Shown here: in pieces, positions 1 to 7,613 of the stretch | How the letters are laid out: each line of letters begins with the position of its first letter | Numbering within the stretch: position 1 is the first letter of the stretch | Source: Syntrophaceae bacterium UBA5619 | GTDB lineage: Bacteria > Desulfobacterota > Syntrophia > Syntrophales > UBA5619 | Assembly: GCA_002424545.1 (NCBI GenBank) | Contig: DIKL01000065.1 | Coordinates: 1 to 46,459 of the forward strand | Reading direction: 5' to 3' | Length of the DNA stretch: 46,459 nt | Made by a program: the position numbers and the translations under genes | The notes under the pieces: generated by a model | The model's database searches: none | What the model was told of the DNA's origin: nothing | The model's input: the letters and a program-made list of their open reading frames with translations, nothing else

Positions 1-281
1 CGGTCGAGGCAGTTGTAGGCGACGTTCAGTTTCGCGCCCTCAAAATACTTCACGTAGATCGGCCCCTTGCGGATGTCGAAGTTGAAGTCCTCGACCTTGT
101 CCCACTTCTTGAAGAAGGTCAGGTACTCATCCGCCTGCTTGGCCCACCAGGCCGACGGGTCGGCCATGAACTCCGCGTTGAGCGCCTCGTACTCCTCCCG
201 GCTCTTGATGTAAGCGATTTTACGAACCCTCTCCTGTACCGGATAAACCTCTTTCAACTCTACCTTTTCCGCTTCTCCCAT
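1..281 (-). CDS. acs: Acetyl-CoA synthetase, N-terminal part (cut by window edge)
   Basis: The first 93 codons of an AMP-forming acyl-CoA synthetase. The enzyme activates acetate with ATP and CoA through acetyl-AMP in the cytoplasm. The reading frame contains the family's N-terminal pattern: a WW pair in the SAWWAKQADEYL stretch, then WDKVEDFNFD, then YFEGAKLNVAYNCLDR at the cut end. KLNVAYNCLDR is the recognisable acetyl-CoA synthetase signature. The start ATG at 281 has a GGGAGG ribosome site 6-7 bases upstream. The catalytic core lies outside the window, so acetate rather than propionate as substrate is likely but not proven. Confidence 0.85.
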   Translation of the reverse strand, partial: MGEAEKVELKEVYPVQERVRKIAYIKSREEYEALNAEFMADPSAWWAKQADEYLTFFKKWDKVEDFNFDIRKGPIYVKYFEGAKLNVAYNCLD

Positions 282-616
282 TGTGACCTCCCTTTTTTGA
301 CTGAAATCATTTTTCAGGTTTGAGCGACCGTACCACCCGCATCGTTGCCTTCCCGGACCCGCCGTGACCCCTTGCCGGGGAATCCCGCCGTTCCATCCGC
401 ATCTGGTCTGTATGGATGATCAGGGTAAAAGGATACCGGTCCGGCAACCCCAATCCGCCCCGGACAAAAGGCCTCCGCTCTCCGAAGGAGAACCGGGAAC
501 ACCCCTGTCCAAGCCGATTGGTTTCGTATCATAACCAGCAAAACTGCCGCGTCGGAATATCTAAAATCAGGAAACAGAATTCGAACCGCCCGGAGACGTC
601 ACCGATCGTGAACGGC

Positions 617-654
617 GGTCACTATATGACCAGAGGTCATGTCATTTTGGGTCA
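617..654. promoter_or_regulatory. GGTCA repeat cluster with a perfect palindrome, operator-like
   Basis: GGTCA occurs at 617-621, 635-639 and 650-654, all on the plus strand. The middle copy is half of a perfect inverted repeat, ATGACC (626-631), AGA spacer, GGTCAT (635-640). Such spaced repeats are typical of a dimeric regulator site. It sits about 340 bases upstream of acs and 690 upstream of the porin. No matching regulator is identified. Confidence 0.35.
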
Positions 655-937
655 GCTCTATATCAAGATTTCCCGGATGTCAAGAACTATTTTGGAACGG
701 AAAACAAACCCGTTCGGGCGGAAAAACGGACCCGTGCCGACGCGGTTTGCCCCTCCTCCATCCGGCGATCCGATCCCGCCCATCCGCGAGGCGCTGCCGC
801 CACTCTCTGACGGCAATTTGTGTTTTTTTTGCCACACCGCGCCGCGGGTCCGGTCCCTTTTGCCTCATCTCTCGCCCGTCCTTCCAAACCGCAGCCCCTG
901 ATCGAAGCGGAGGGCCGGGAAAGGATGTCGACCCATG

Positions 938-973
938 ATACAACGCAATTTATTGTATTTATTGGTTTATAAT
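938..973 (+). promoter_or_regulatory. AT-rich patch with TATAAT box and inverted repeat
   Basis: A perfect -10 hexamer TATAAT lies at 968-973 in an otherwise GC-rich region. Just upstream is an inverted repeat ATACAA (938-943) / TTGTAT (953-958) that would cover the -35 area. No good -35 hexamer is present at the usual spacing, so activation by a regulator bound at the repeat is possible. It would give the porin mRNA a leader of about 370 bases. Confidence 0.35.
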
Positions 974-1119
974 GATCAAAGCGCCCCGTTCGGCTTCGGG
1001 CGGGATCCGTCGCTCCCGGAAAATCGGCTGCTGGTATGGGGCTTGCAGATGGGAAGGCGATCCGTTTGGGATCGCATCCTACGGTCGAACGGATCGGGAT
1101 TCGGGATCAAGATTCGGGC

Positions 1120-1148
1120 TTGACATCGCCTACGGGTGGTGTTAGCTA
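1120..1148 (+). promoter_or_regulatory. Sigma-70 type promoter candidate for the porin
   Basis: TTGACA at 1120-1125 is a perfect -35. After 17 bases comes TAGCTA (1143-1148), a moderate -10. Transcription would start near 1155 and give a leader of about 190 bases that begins just before the hairpin-rich region. Confidence 0.4.
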
Positions 1149-1159
1149 CCGTCCAGAAA

Positions 1160-1320
1160 ACAGTGAAAGGAGGTGGTGTACCGAGCAGGGTTGATCGGCG
1201 GCCTTCGGGAATGCAGTAATGTAGCGAGATTCCGCTGCCGGGTTCGAACCGGCGGATCGCGGGCCGCAAGCGGAGACGCGAAAGCGTCGGTTGTCCAGGG
1301 TTCCCATGCCCGTGGGGACC
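1160..1320 (+). ncRNA. Hairpin-rich 5' leader of the porin mRNA, unclassified
   Basis: Several local hairpins follow each other. A stem at 1235-1241/1249-1255 encloses the palindrome GGTTCGAACC. A short CCG-CAAG-CGG stem lies at 1264-1273. GACGC-GAAA-GCGTC at 1275-1288 has a GNRA tetraloop. A long stem pairs 1299-1307 with 1312-1320. The last stem ends 17 bases before the porin ribosome site. I compared it mentally with c-di-GMP-I/GEMM, cobalamin and glycine riboswitch cores and found none of their conserved cores. It may be a cis-regulatory or stabilising leader; function is unknown. Confidence 0.35.
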
Positions 1321-1347
1321 AAAACAGACGAATTCAGGAGGAAAGAA

Positions 1348-2688
1348 ATGAAGAAACTTTTGGTCGTTTTACTGTCGCTGGGGCTGATCTTCGCCTTCAG
1401 CATGACGGCGTCCGCCGTCGACGTAAAGTTCGGCGGGCAGTACTACCTGTCCGGCGTCTATTGGGCCAACTCGGGCGCGGTGAAAGAGGATGACCACACC
1501 TCGCGCGCCTTTTTCTACACCCGGACGAGGATCCAGCCCGTTTTCACGATCGCCGAAGGACTGACCTTCACGATGCGGCTGGATGCGCTGGAGAAACAGT
1601 GGGGGCAGACGAACTTCAAGAACGTCAACTTCTCCGACGAGCCGCTCAGCCGGAAGCAGAATCCCACGTACGAGCCCGGACGCGGCGTTCAGGAGAACGT
1701 CGAGTTCGAGCGCGCCTATGTGACGTTCAAGACCGCCATCGGCGCGTTCCAGGTCGGCTATCAGGCGGCGGATGAATGGGGCACCGCGTTCAGCGACAGC
1801 GGAACCACGCGTCCCCGGATCGTTTATCTGCTGCCGGTGGGTCCCGTGACCATCCAGGCCATCTATGAGAAGTTCTACGAGTCCGACACCGCAGTCCCCT
1901 ATGGCGCCGCGAAGCGCCATGTCGACGCGGATTACGACACCTACGCCCTCGCCCCGATCTTCAAGTTCCCGGGCGGGAACGCCGGTCTGCTCATGAAGTA
2001 CTACGCAAACTCCAGTCAGCGGGATCCCTCGCTGGGCGGCTACAAGTCCAATACATACCTGATTGCACCGTACATGAAGGCAACCTTCGGCCCGGTGTAT
2101 GTCGAGGCGGAATTGGATTACTGGGGTGGCAAGGCCGCCGAGTTTGACACAGGCGGAACCGATAGAGACCTGAATTCCTATGCCGGCTACGTGAAGGCGC
2201 AGGGAAATTTCGGCCCGGCATTTGCCGGCATGCAGTTCGGCTATGCCTCGGGCCAGGACCCCGATGACGAAGACGTCACGCAGTATCCGGGCGGCGGCGG
2301 CACGAGCTGGAACCCCGCGCTGATCCTGATGAACGACGACCTGAACACCTGGGGCGGCGGCGGCGTCACGAGCAGCCCTGCCGGCGTCACCAGCAAGAAG
2401 TACAACATGATGCTGGTCAACGCGTTCGGCGGTTTCAAGGTTACGCCGAAATTCCAGATCGACGCAGCCGTGACGTGGGCCAAGGTCAACGAGAAGCCCC
2501 ACGGCTATGACGATGACGTGCTGGGTACGGAATTTGACCTGTCGGCAACCTACAAGATCTACGACAACCTCTCCTACATGGTTGGCGCAGGGTATCTCTT
2601 TGTAGGCGATTACTTCAAGGGTGCCAATGCACACGCGGAAGTCGACAACGACTACCTGCTGATCAACAAGCTGACGTTGAATTTCTAA
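1348..2688 (+). CDS. Outer-membrane beta-barrel porin
   Basis: A 446-residue exported protein. Residues 1-23 form a classic Sec signal peptide: basic start MKKLL, hydrophobic core, and ASA before the likely signal peptidase site. The mature part is rich in alternating aromatic and polar residues with many Gly, Asp and Tyr, as in trimeric or monomeric porins. The last residue is Phe (LTLNF), the usual C-terminal signal for outer-membrane assembly. The start ATG at 1348 has AGGAGG 7 bases upstream; an upstream in-frame TTG would bury the signal peptide. It is probably a general or weakly selective diffusion channel; no substrate can be read. It is transcribed alone, with a hairpin-rich leader and a strong terminator. 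Confidence 0.85.
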   Translation: MKKLLVVLLSLGLIFAFSMTASAVDVKFGGQYYLSGVYWANSGAVKEDDHTSRAFFYTRTRIQPVFTIAEGLTFTMRLDALEKQWGQTNFKNVNFSDEPLSRKQNPTYEPGRGVQENVEFERAYVTFKTAIGAFQVGYQAADEWGTAFSDSGTTRPRIVYLLPVGPVTIQAIYEKFYESDTAVPYGAAKRHVDADYDTYALAPIFKFPGGNAGLLMKYYANSSQRDPSLGGYKSNTYLIAPYMKATFGPVYVEAELDYWGGKAAEFDTGGTDRDLNSYAGYVKAQGNFGPAFAGMQFGYASGQDPDDEDVTQYPGGGGTSWNPALILMNDDLNTWGGGGVTSSPAGVTSKKYNMMLVNAFGGFKVTPKFQIDAAVTWAKVNEKPHGYDDDVLGTEFDLSATYKIYDNLSYMVGAGYLFVGDYFKGANAHAEVDNDYLLINKLTLNF

Positions 2689-2724
2689 TCAGCCGGTTCC
2701 CTCGAATTTCCACCTTATGAACCC

Positions 2725-2754
2725 GCCCCGGGGAGAAATCCCCGGGGCTTTTTT
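2725..2754 (+). terminator. Rho-independent terminator after the porin
   Basis: A 9-bp GC stem (2725-2733 paired with 2740-2748, GCCCCGGGG type) with a six-base loop AGAAAT is followed directly by six T residues at 2749-2754. Confidence 0.9.
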
Positions 2755-2824
2755 ATCGCCTTTCCGTTGAAGACGACCCCGGTTGCATTTCCCCGCTCCG
2801 GCGAAATCCCATCCCCTCAGCCCC

Positions 2825-2853
2825 TTGACCCTGCTTTCGTTGCATGGTATTTT
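2825..2853 (+). promoter_or_regulatory. Promoter of the fmdB-hflX operon
   Basis: TTGACC (2825-2830), 17-base spacer, TATTTT (2848-2853). It lies 18 bases before the fmdB-like start codon, so the leader is very short. Confidence 0.5.
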
Positions 2854-2871
2854 GCATGAACGGAGGATTGG

Positions 2872-3063
2872 ATGCCGATCTACGAATATATGTGCTTGCG
2901 TTGCGGCCGTCTCTTCGAACGGATCATGAAGGTCGGCGAGGGGGGGCCGCCCTGTCCGGATTGCGGAGCAGCGGAGACCCAAAGACGGGTCGCCTCCTTC
3001 CGGACCAACGCCTGGGCGGCCTTCCTCGACCGGATGGAAAAAAGGGTGAGGAATACCCCGTAG
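2872..3063 (+). CDS. FmdB-family zinc-ribbon protein
   Basis: A 63-residue protein beginning MPIYEYMC, the hallmark of the small FmdB/CxxC zinc-ribbon family. Cys8/Cys11 and Cys28/Cys31 form two CxxC knuckles expected to bind one zinc. The family was named from a putative regulator near formamidase genes; its molecular role is poorly known. The start ATG has GGAGG 7 bases upstream. The stop codon lies immediately before the ribosome site of hflX, so the two are probably translationally coupled. Confidence 0.85.
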   Translation: MPIYEYMCLRCGRLFERIMKVGEGGPPCPDCGAAETQRRVASFRTNAWAAFLDRMEKRVRNTP

Positions 3064-3077
3064 TCCAAGGAGCGGCC

Positions 3078-4769
3078 ATCGAAAAGATTCACGGCAATCT
3101 GACGGGACTCGGCGCCGATGAAATCCGGCGCATCGGGCAGATCTACCGGCGGCGGATCCCACCGGAGAGAATCGTCACCCACGACCTGGCCCGCCGGCTC
3201 ACCGAGATCTCCCGGGAGATCAACCGGCAGATCGGCATCCTGATCACCCGCCGGGGCGAGGTCGCCTACGTGATCGTGGGCTCCCACCACGATATCCTCA
3301 TCCCGGGCCTGGACGGCTTCCGCTCCTCCTCCCGCCGTTTCAAGGGGCTTCGCCTGGTCCACACCCACCTGAGCGGCGAGGAACTCACCACGGACGACCT
3401 GACGGACCTGGCGCTGTTGAGGCTGGATCTGGTCTGCGCGGTCGAGGCCGGCGAGGACGGCCTCCCCGGTTTCGCCCATACGGCCCACCTGATCCCCGAA
3501 AACCCGGACGGCCGCTACTGGCAGATTCTCTCCCCGCGGCGGCCCGCCGAACTGGATCTCGACTTCACCGCGTTCATCGCGGCCCTTGAAGGCGAGTTCA
3601 TGAAGCGGCAGTCCACCCGCAAGGTGGAGGCCGTCGATCGCGCGATTCTCGTGCGCGTGGAGACAAAATCCGCGTCCGACGGGGAGGCATCGCTTGCGGA
3701 ACTTCGGGAGCTCTGCCGCACGGCGGGCGTGGAGGTATTCGACGCGCTGATCCAGCGCCGCTCCGAGATGGATCCGCGGTTCCTGATCGGCAAGGGAAAA
3801 CTTTCCGACCTCGTGATCCGCGCCATGCAGATGGACGCGAACCTGCTGATCTTCGACCACGAACTGACGGCCGCCCAGATCCGTTCCATCGCCGATTCCA
3901 CCGAGATGAAGGTGATCGACCGCACCCAGGTGATCCTCGACATCTTCGCGAAGCGCGCCCACAGCCGGGAGGGGAAGATCCAGGTGGAACTCGCCCAGCT
4001 CAAATACCGGCTGCCCCGGCTCACGCAGCAGGACGCGGGCCTCTCCCGCCTGGCGGGGGGCATCGGCGGCACCGGCCCCGGCGAAACCAAGCTGGAAGTG
4101 GACCGCCGGCGTCTCCGGGACCGCATCCACCATCTGGAGAAGGATCTCAAGAAGATCGAAAAGGGCCGGGGACAGCGGCGCAGCCGCCGCGACCGGGCGG
4201 GCCTTCCCGTCATCTCGATCGTCGGCTACACGAACGCGGGCAAATCGACATTGCTCAACGCGCTGACGAAGAGCGACGTCTTCACCGAAGACCGTCTCTT
4301 CGCGACGCTGGACCCGAAGAGTTCGCGCCTCCGCTTCCCGCGGGACACGGAGGCGGTAATCACCGATACGGTCGGCTTCATCCGGGAGCTTCCAAAAGAG
4401 CTTGTCGCCGCCTTTTCGGCGACCCTCGACGAGCTCCAGGAGGCGGACATCCTGCTCCATGTGATCGACGCGGGCAACCCGGCCTTCGAGGCGCAAATCG
4501 CGGCCGTCGAAAAGATCCTTCAGGAGCTGGACCTGATCGAAAAGCCGATCCTCCGGGTCTTCAACAAGATGGACCGCGTCGCCGACCGGTCGCTCCTCGA
4601 AACCCTCTGCCGGCGCTTCGACGCCGTCGCGATCTCCGCGCTGGCGCCGGCCACGCTGCCGCCGTTGATGGAGCGGCTGGAGACATTGATTCGGATCGGG
4701 ACCGGCGGGGCGGGGTCGAACGGCCGGTTTTCGCCGGATGATCCGTATCCGGAAGAGAGGCGGAAGTGA
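3078..4769 (+). CDS. hflX: GTPase HflX, probable non-standard start codon
   Basis: A ribosome-associated GTPase of the HflX family that splits or rescues ribosomes under stress. G1 GYTNAGKST lies near residue 382, G3 DTVGFIRELP near 435, G4 NKMD near 496. Upstream are the HflX-type domain and the glycine-rich segment GGIGGTGPGETKLE. An extra N-terminal region of about 170 residues (from IHGNLTGLG, with YRRRIPPERIV) is known from deltaproteobacterial homologues. The frame has no ATG, GTG or TTG near the point where homology begins. An AAGGAG motif (3067-3072) sits 5 bases before ATC at 3078, so initiation at ATC is proposed. A longer start inside fmdB is possible but lacks a ribosome site. The stop overlaps the GTG of the next gene. 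Confidence 0.85.
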   Translation: MEKIHGNLTGLGADEIRRIGQIYRRRIPPERIVTHDLARRLTEISREINRQIGILITRRGEVAYVIVGSHHDILIPGLDGFRSSSRRFKGLRLVHTHLSGEELTTDDLTDLALLRLDLVCAVEAGEDGLPGFAHTAHLIPENPDGRYWQILSPRRPAELDLDFTAFIAALEGEFMKRQSTRKVEAVDRAILVRVETKSASDGEASLAELRELCRTAGVEVFDALIQRRSEMDPRFLIGKGKLSDLVIRAMQMDANLLIFDHELTAAQIRSIADSTEMKVIDRTQVILDIFAKRAHSREGKIQVELAQLKYRLPRLTQQDAGLSRLAGGIGGTGPGETKLEVDRRRLRDRIHHLEKDLKKIEKGRGQRRSRRDRAGLPVISIVGYTNAGKSTLLNALTKSDVFTEDRLFATLDPKSSRLRFPRDTEAVITDTVGFIRELPKELVAAFSATLDELQEADILLHVIDAGNPAFEAQIAAVEKILQELDLIEKPILRVFNKMDRVADRSLLETLCRRFDAVAISALAPATLPPLMERLETLIRIGTGGAGSNGRFSPDDPYPEERRK

Positions 4770-5230
4770 GCGCCATGAAAAGAAGGTACCCATCCTATCG
4801 TCGGACGACCGGCGTGATCCTGCTGGTCGCGCTGACCGGCTACGCCGCGCTGAATCTCCTCTGGGAGAGCATCCGTCTCCGACCCAGCCTGCCGAAGACG
4901 GACCCGGTCACGATCCACGAGGAGCGGATCGCCCAGCTCCGGCCGCTGCTGCCGCCCGCCGGCGAAGTCGGCTATGTGACAACGGTCGAAAACCGCGAGA
5001 TCTTCACCGCGGAAGAAACCTTCACCAATGTGGAGTTTCTCGCCCAGTACGTGCTGACGCAATACACCCTCGCCCCGCTGCTGGTCCGCAACCGGCCCGA
5101 TCTCCCGCTGGTCGTCGGCAATTTCATCGACGGTCCGCCCGCGCCCGGCTTTCTGGAGAGACACGGCCTGGTTCCACTCCGCGATCTCGGCGACGGCCTG
5201 ATCCTCTACCGGAGAGAGGGGAAACCATGA
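4766..5230 (+). CDS. Small single-pass membrane protein, unknown
   Basis: A 154-residue protein that I do not recognise. A basic N-terminus (MKRRYPSYRR) is followed by one hydrophobic segment at about residues 17-34, so the C-terminal 120 residues probably face the periplasm. That part is rich in Leu, Pro and Glu with no catalytic motif visible. GTG at 4766 overlaps the hflX stop and has AGAGG 5 bases upstream; ATG at 4775 is an alternative with GGAAG 8 bases upstream. Its end overlaps the start of the GT-C gene (ATGA), so it is likely a partner of the two glycosyltransferases that follow. Confidence 0.65.
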   Translation: MSAMKRRYPSYRRTTGVILLVALTGYAALNLLWESIRLRPSLPKTDPVTIHEERIAQLRPLLPPAGEVGYVTTVENREIFTAEETFTNVEFLAQYVLTQYTLAPLLVRNRPDLPLVVGNFIDGPPAPGFLERHGLVPLRDLGDGLILYRREGKP

Positions 5231-6771
5231 TCGCCCCCTCCCTCGCCTTTCCGGCATCCATGCTCCTCTCGCTGATCGCGGGCGTCCTGCTGACCCTCGT
5301 TTTTCTTCCCGGCCCGAAAGACGGTGGAAACGCCATGCCGTTCCGGATCTTTGCCGGCGGCGGCCTCGGGATCGGCGTCACATCCTGCCTCTACTTTGCC
5401 TGCATGACGGCCGGAATTACCGGCTACATCCTCTGGATCGACCTCCTCTTCTGCCTGCTTCTCGGCGGGATCGGCTTCGCGGTTTTGCGGCGGGGCGTCG
5501 CGCAGGATCCGCCGCAATCGATCCCGAAAAAAACCAAACGGACCCCGCTGGAGCTGCTGCTGGCGGGAATCCTCTCCATCGAGCTGATGGCCTCGCTGGC
5601 CTCTTTCTTCTTCGCCTGGCGGGAGGCGCCCCACGGCAAATGGGATGCCTGGCTGATCTGGAACATGCACGCCCGGTTTCTGTACCGGATGGGCGAGGCA
5701 TGGCGCGAGGTCTTCTCCGGCGGGATGGACTGGTGGACCCACTGGGACTACCCGCTGCTGCTGCCGCTCTCCATCGTCCGCTCGTGGAAGTACATGGGCG
5801 CGGAGAGCGTCCTTGTCCCGGCCGCTTTCGCCTTTTTCTTCTGGATCCTCACCGTCGGTCTGCTGCTGTTCGCGCTCGCCCATCTTCGGGGCCGGACCCA
5901 GGGTTATCTGGGCGCCATGGTTCTGCTGGGCACCCCTCTCTTCATCATGATGGGGGCCTCCCAGTTCGCCGACATTCCGCTCGCCTTCTACATGCTGGCC
6001 ACCCTCGTCCTGCTCCACCGGCCAAGAAGCTCCCCGGACAATCCCCCAGGCGCGCTGATCCTGGCGGGGCTGACCGCCGCTTTGAGCGCCTGGACGAAGA
6101 ACGAGGGGCTGCTGTTTTTCCCGATCGTCGCGGCAACCCTATTATTCACGGATGGATACACAGGAGGATGGAAAGCGGCATGGCGCGGGACCGCCCGGTT
6201 CCTGGCCGGCGCGCTGCCGGTCCTGCTGGCGATCGCCTGTTTCAAGACGCAGTTCTCCCCGACGAACGATCTGGTGGCGGGATTCGACGCGGCCGCCGTC
6301 GCGGCCAAACTGACGGACTTCGGCCGCTACGCGGAGGTCGCAAAGGCCTTTCTCATCACCGGGATCAGCTTTACGCAGGGGCTGTTCGACGCCCGCAAGG
6401 GGATGAGCCTGAACATCGGCGGCGCCGTGACCACGGCGGTCCTGATCGGTTATCTTTTCCTGATGGGCGCGCGGATCGACCGGCGGGAGCGGATCGCGCT
6501 CGTCCGGTCGGCCGCCGTCCTCGGCCTGATGCTGCTCGGCTTTTTCTTCGTCTACGTGCTGACCCCGCGCGATCTGGGCTACCACCTCGCCACGTCGCTG
6601 AACCGCCTCTTCCTGCAGTTGTGGCCAAGCGCGATCTTTATGGGCTTCATGATCGCCAGCTCGCCGGAACCGGACCCATCCGCGGGCGGCGGTCCGAAAG
6701 CGGCGGCCGCATGGCCGGAAACAGGATCGACCGGGAGAGGCAAATCCGGAAAAACAAGGAGAAGAAAATGA
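5227..6771 (+). CDS. GT-C type membrane glycosyltransferase
   Basis: A 514-residue polytopic protein with about 11-12 hydrophobic segments. The region near residues 135-180, KWDAWLIWNMHARFLY followed by WTHWDYPLLLPLSI, carries the acidic residues and DYPLLLP loop seen in GT39/PMT-like polyprenyl-phosphate-sugar transferases. Such enzymes move a sugar from an undecaprenyl-phosphate carrier onto lipid, glycan or protein at the periplasmic face. The C-terminal 35 residues are charged and probably cytoplasmic. ATG at 5227 overlaps the previous stop, and its own stop overlaps the next start (ATGA), which shows tight translational coupling. The acceptor is unknown. Confidence 0.75.
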   Translation: MIAPSLAFPASMLLSLIAGVLLTLVFLPGPKDGGNAMPFRIFAGGGLGIGVTSCLYFACMTAGITGYILWIDLLFCLLLGGIGFAVLRRGVAQDPPQSIPKKTKRTPLELLLAGILSIELMASLASFFFAWREAPHGKWDAWLIWNMHARFLYRMGEAWREVFSGGMDWWTHWDYPLLLPLSIVRSWKYMGAESVLVPAAFAFFFWILTVGLLLFALAHLRGRTQGYLGAMVLLGTPLFIMMGASQFADIPLAFYMLATLVLLHRPRSSPDNPPGALILAGLTAALSAWTKNEGLLFFPIVAATLLFTDGYTGGWKAAWRGTARFLAGALPVLLAIACFKTQFSPTNDLVAGFDAAAVAAKLTDFGRYAEVAKAFLITGISFTQGLFDARKGMSLNIGGAVTTAVLIGYLFLMGARIDRRERIALVRSAAVLGLMLLGFFFVYVLTPRDLGYHLATSLNRLFLQLWPSAIFMGFMIASSPEPDPSAGGGPKAAAAWPETGSTGRGKSGKTRRRK

Positions 6772-7478
6772 ATTTCGAACGCAAACCGGAGCGGATCCTG
6801 TCCGTCGTCATCCCCGTCTATAACGAACGGGGAACGGTCCTGCGGATCATCGAGAAGGTGTTGAACCTGGAGATCGTCGCGGAAATCATCCTGGTCGATG
6901 ACGGCTCCAGCGACGGCACCAGGGAAATCCTGGAGCAGGCGACGTTCGACCGGCGCGTGAAGCTCTTCTTTCACGAACGGAACCGCGGCAAGGGGGCGGC
7001 GCTGCGGACCGGGTTCAGCCACGTCACCGGGGAGGTTGTGACGATCCAGGATGCGGACCTGGAGTACGACCCGGAGGAATTCAACGAGATGATCCGGCCC
7101 ATCCGCGACGGCGTCGCCGACGTCGTTTACGGCTCGCGGCTCTCCGGTGGAAAACCGCAGCGGGTCCACCTCTTCTGGCACCGGGTCGGAAACGGATTTC
7201 TGACATTCCTGACCGATATTCTCTACAACGTGACGCTGACCGACATGGAGACCTGCTACAAGATGTTCCGCAGGGAGGTTCTCGAAGGCATCCGGATCGA
7301 ATCGGATGATTTTTCCGTGGAACCGGAACTGACGGCCAAGATCTGCCGGAACAAACGGTGGCGGATCTATGAAATCCCCATCTCCTACTACGGCAGAAAC
7401 TTTGCGGAAGGAAAGAAGATCACCTGGCGGCACGGGTTCTCCGCCCTCTGGACGCTGCTGAAATACCGGTTTACATAG
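6768..7478 (+). CDS. GT2 glycosyltransferase, polyprenyl-phosphate hexose synthase-like
   Basis: A 236-residue GT-A fold enzyme of the dolichol-phosphate mannosyltransferase type. VVIPVYNE (13-20) and LVDDGSSDGT (from 42) form the nucleotide-sugar site, NRGKGAALRTGF is the family's loop, and QDADLEYDP near residue 94 holds the DxD metal site. There is no C-terminal membrane domain, so it probably loads a sugar onto undecaprenyl phosphate in the cytoplasm for the adjacent GT-C enzyme. The start ATG overlaps the GT-C stop and has AAGGAG upstream. The stop codon TAG is part of a hairpin that begins the palindromic element downstream. Confidence 0.88.
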   Translation: MNFERKPERILSVVIPVYNERGTVLRIIEKVLNLEIVAEIILVDDGSSDGTREILEQATFDRRVKLFFHERNRGKGAALRTGFSHVTGEVVTIQDADLEYDPEEFNEMIRPIRDGVADVVYGSRLSGGKPQRVHLFWHRVGNGFLTFLTDILYNVTLTDMETCYKMFRREVLEGIRIESDDFSVEPELTAKICRNKRWRIYEIPISYYGRNFAEGKKITWRHGFSALWTLLKYRFT

Positions 7479-7603
7479 GGACAGCGCCCTATTATTTCAA
7501 GGATGGGATCGCGCTACTGGGAAATCGCGTATCCCGGAAGCGCGCATTGGAGATTTTTCGGTCGGAAAATGTCCAGCGCGCCGAGGGATCACGATTTCCC
7601 AGT
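7475..7603. repeat. Long nested palindromic element between convergent genes
   Basis: A short hairpin, ATAGGG (7475-7480) / CCCTAT (7487-7492), is followed by an 88-base near-continuous hairpin, 7516-7603. The long hairpin stacks 12 bp (7516-7527 with 7592-7603), 5 bp (7531-7535 with 7585-7589), 6 bp (7540-7545 with 7576-7581), 4 bp (7548-7551 with 7572-7575) and 7 bp (7553-7559 with 7564-7570), with a four-base loop. There is no T-run on either strand, so it is not a normal terminator. It looks like a REP/MITE-type palindromic element or a structured RNA. The first hairpin includes the stop codon of the upstream gene. Confidence 0.6.
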
Positions 7604-7613
7604 CTTGGAACGC

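Larger units (their letters stand above)
282..1347. other. Long non-coding stretch between divergent acs and porin genes
   Basis: No convincing gene was found in about 1.07 kb. The open frames here lack protein-like composition and ribosome sites. The stretch holds a cluster of GGTCA repeats near 617-654, a TATAAT-containing AT-rich patch near 938-973, a second promoter candidate near 1120-1148, and a hairpin-rich leader before the porin. It must contain the promoters of both flanking genes. Confidence 0.7.

Noticed and set aside
416..901. Open frame of 161 codons upstream of the porin
   Set aside because: Composition rich in Pro, Arg and Ser with no family pattern, no ribosome site, and several equally long frames overlap it; typical of GC-rich non-coding DNA.
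1235..1255. tRNA-like T-arm (GGTTCGAACC) in the porin leader
   Set aside because: No acceptor, D or anticodon arms can be drawn around it, so it is not a tRNA gene.
1369..2634. Long open frame antisense to the porin gene
   Set aside because: It is a shadow of the porin's codon bias; the protein is Arg/Gly/Val-rich with no domain.
2880..4793. Long open frame antisense to hflX
   Set aside because: Shadow frame; the plus strand encodes a clear HflX GTPase with all G motifs.
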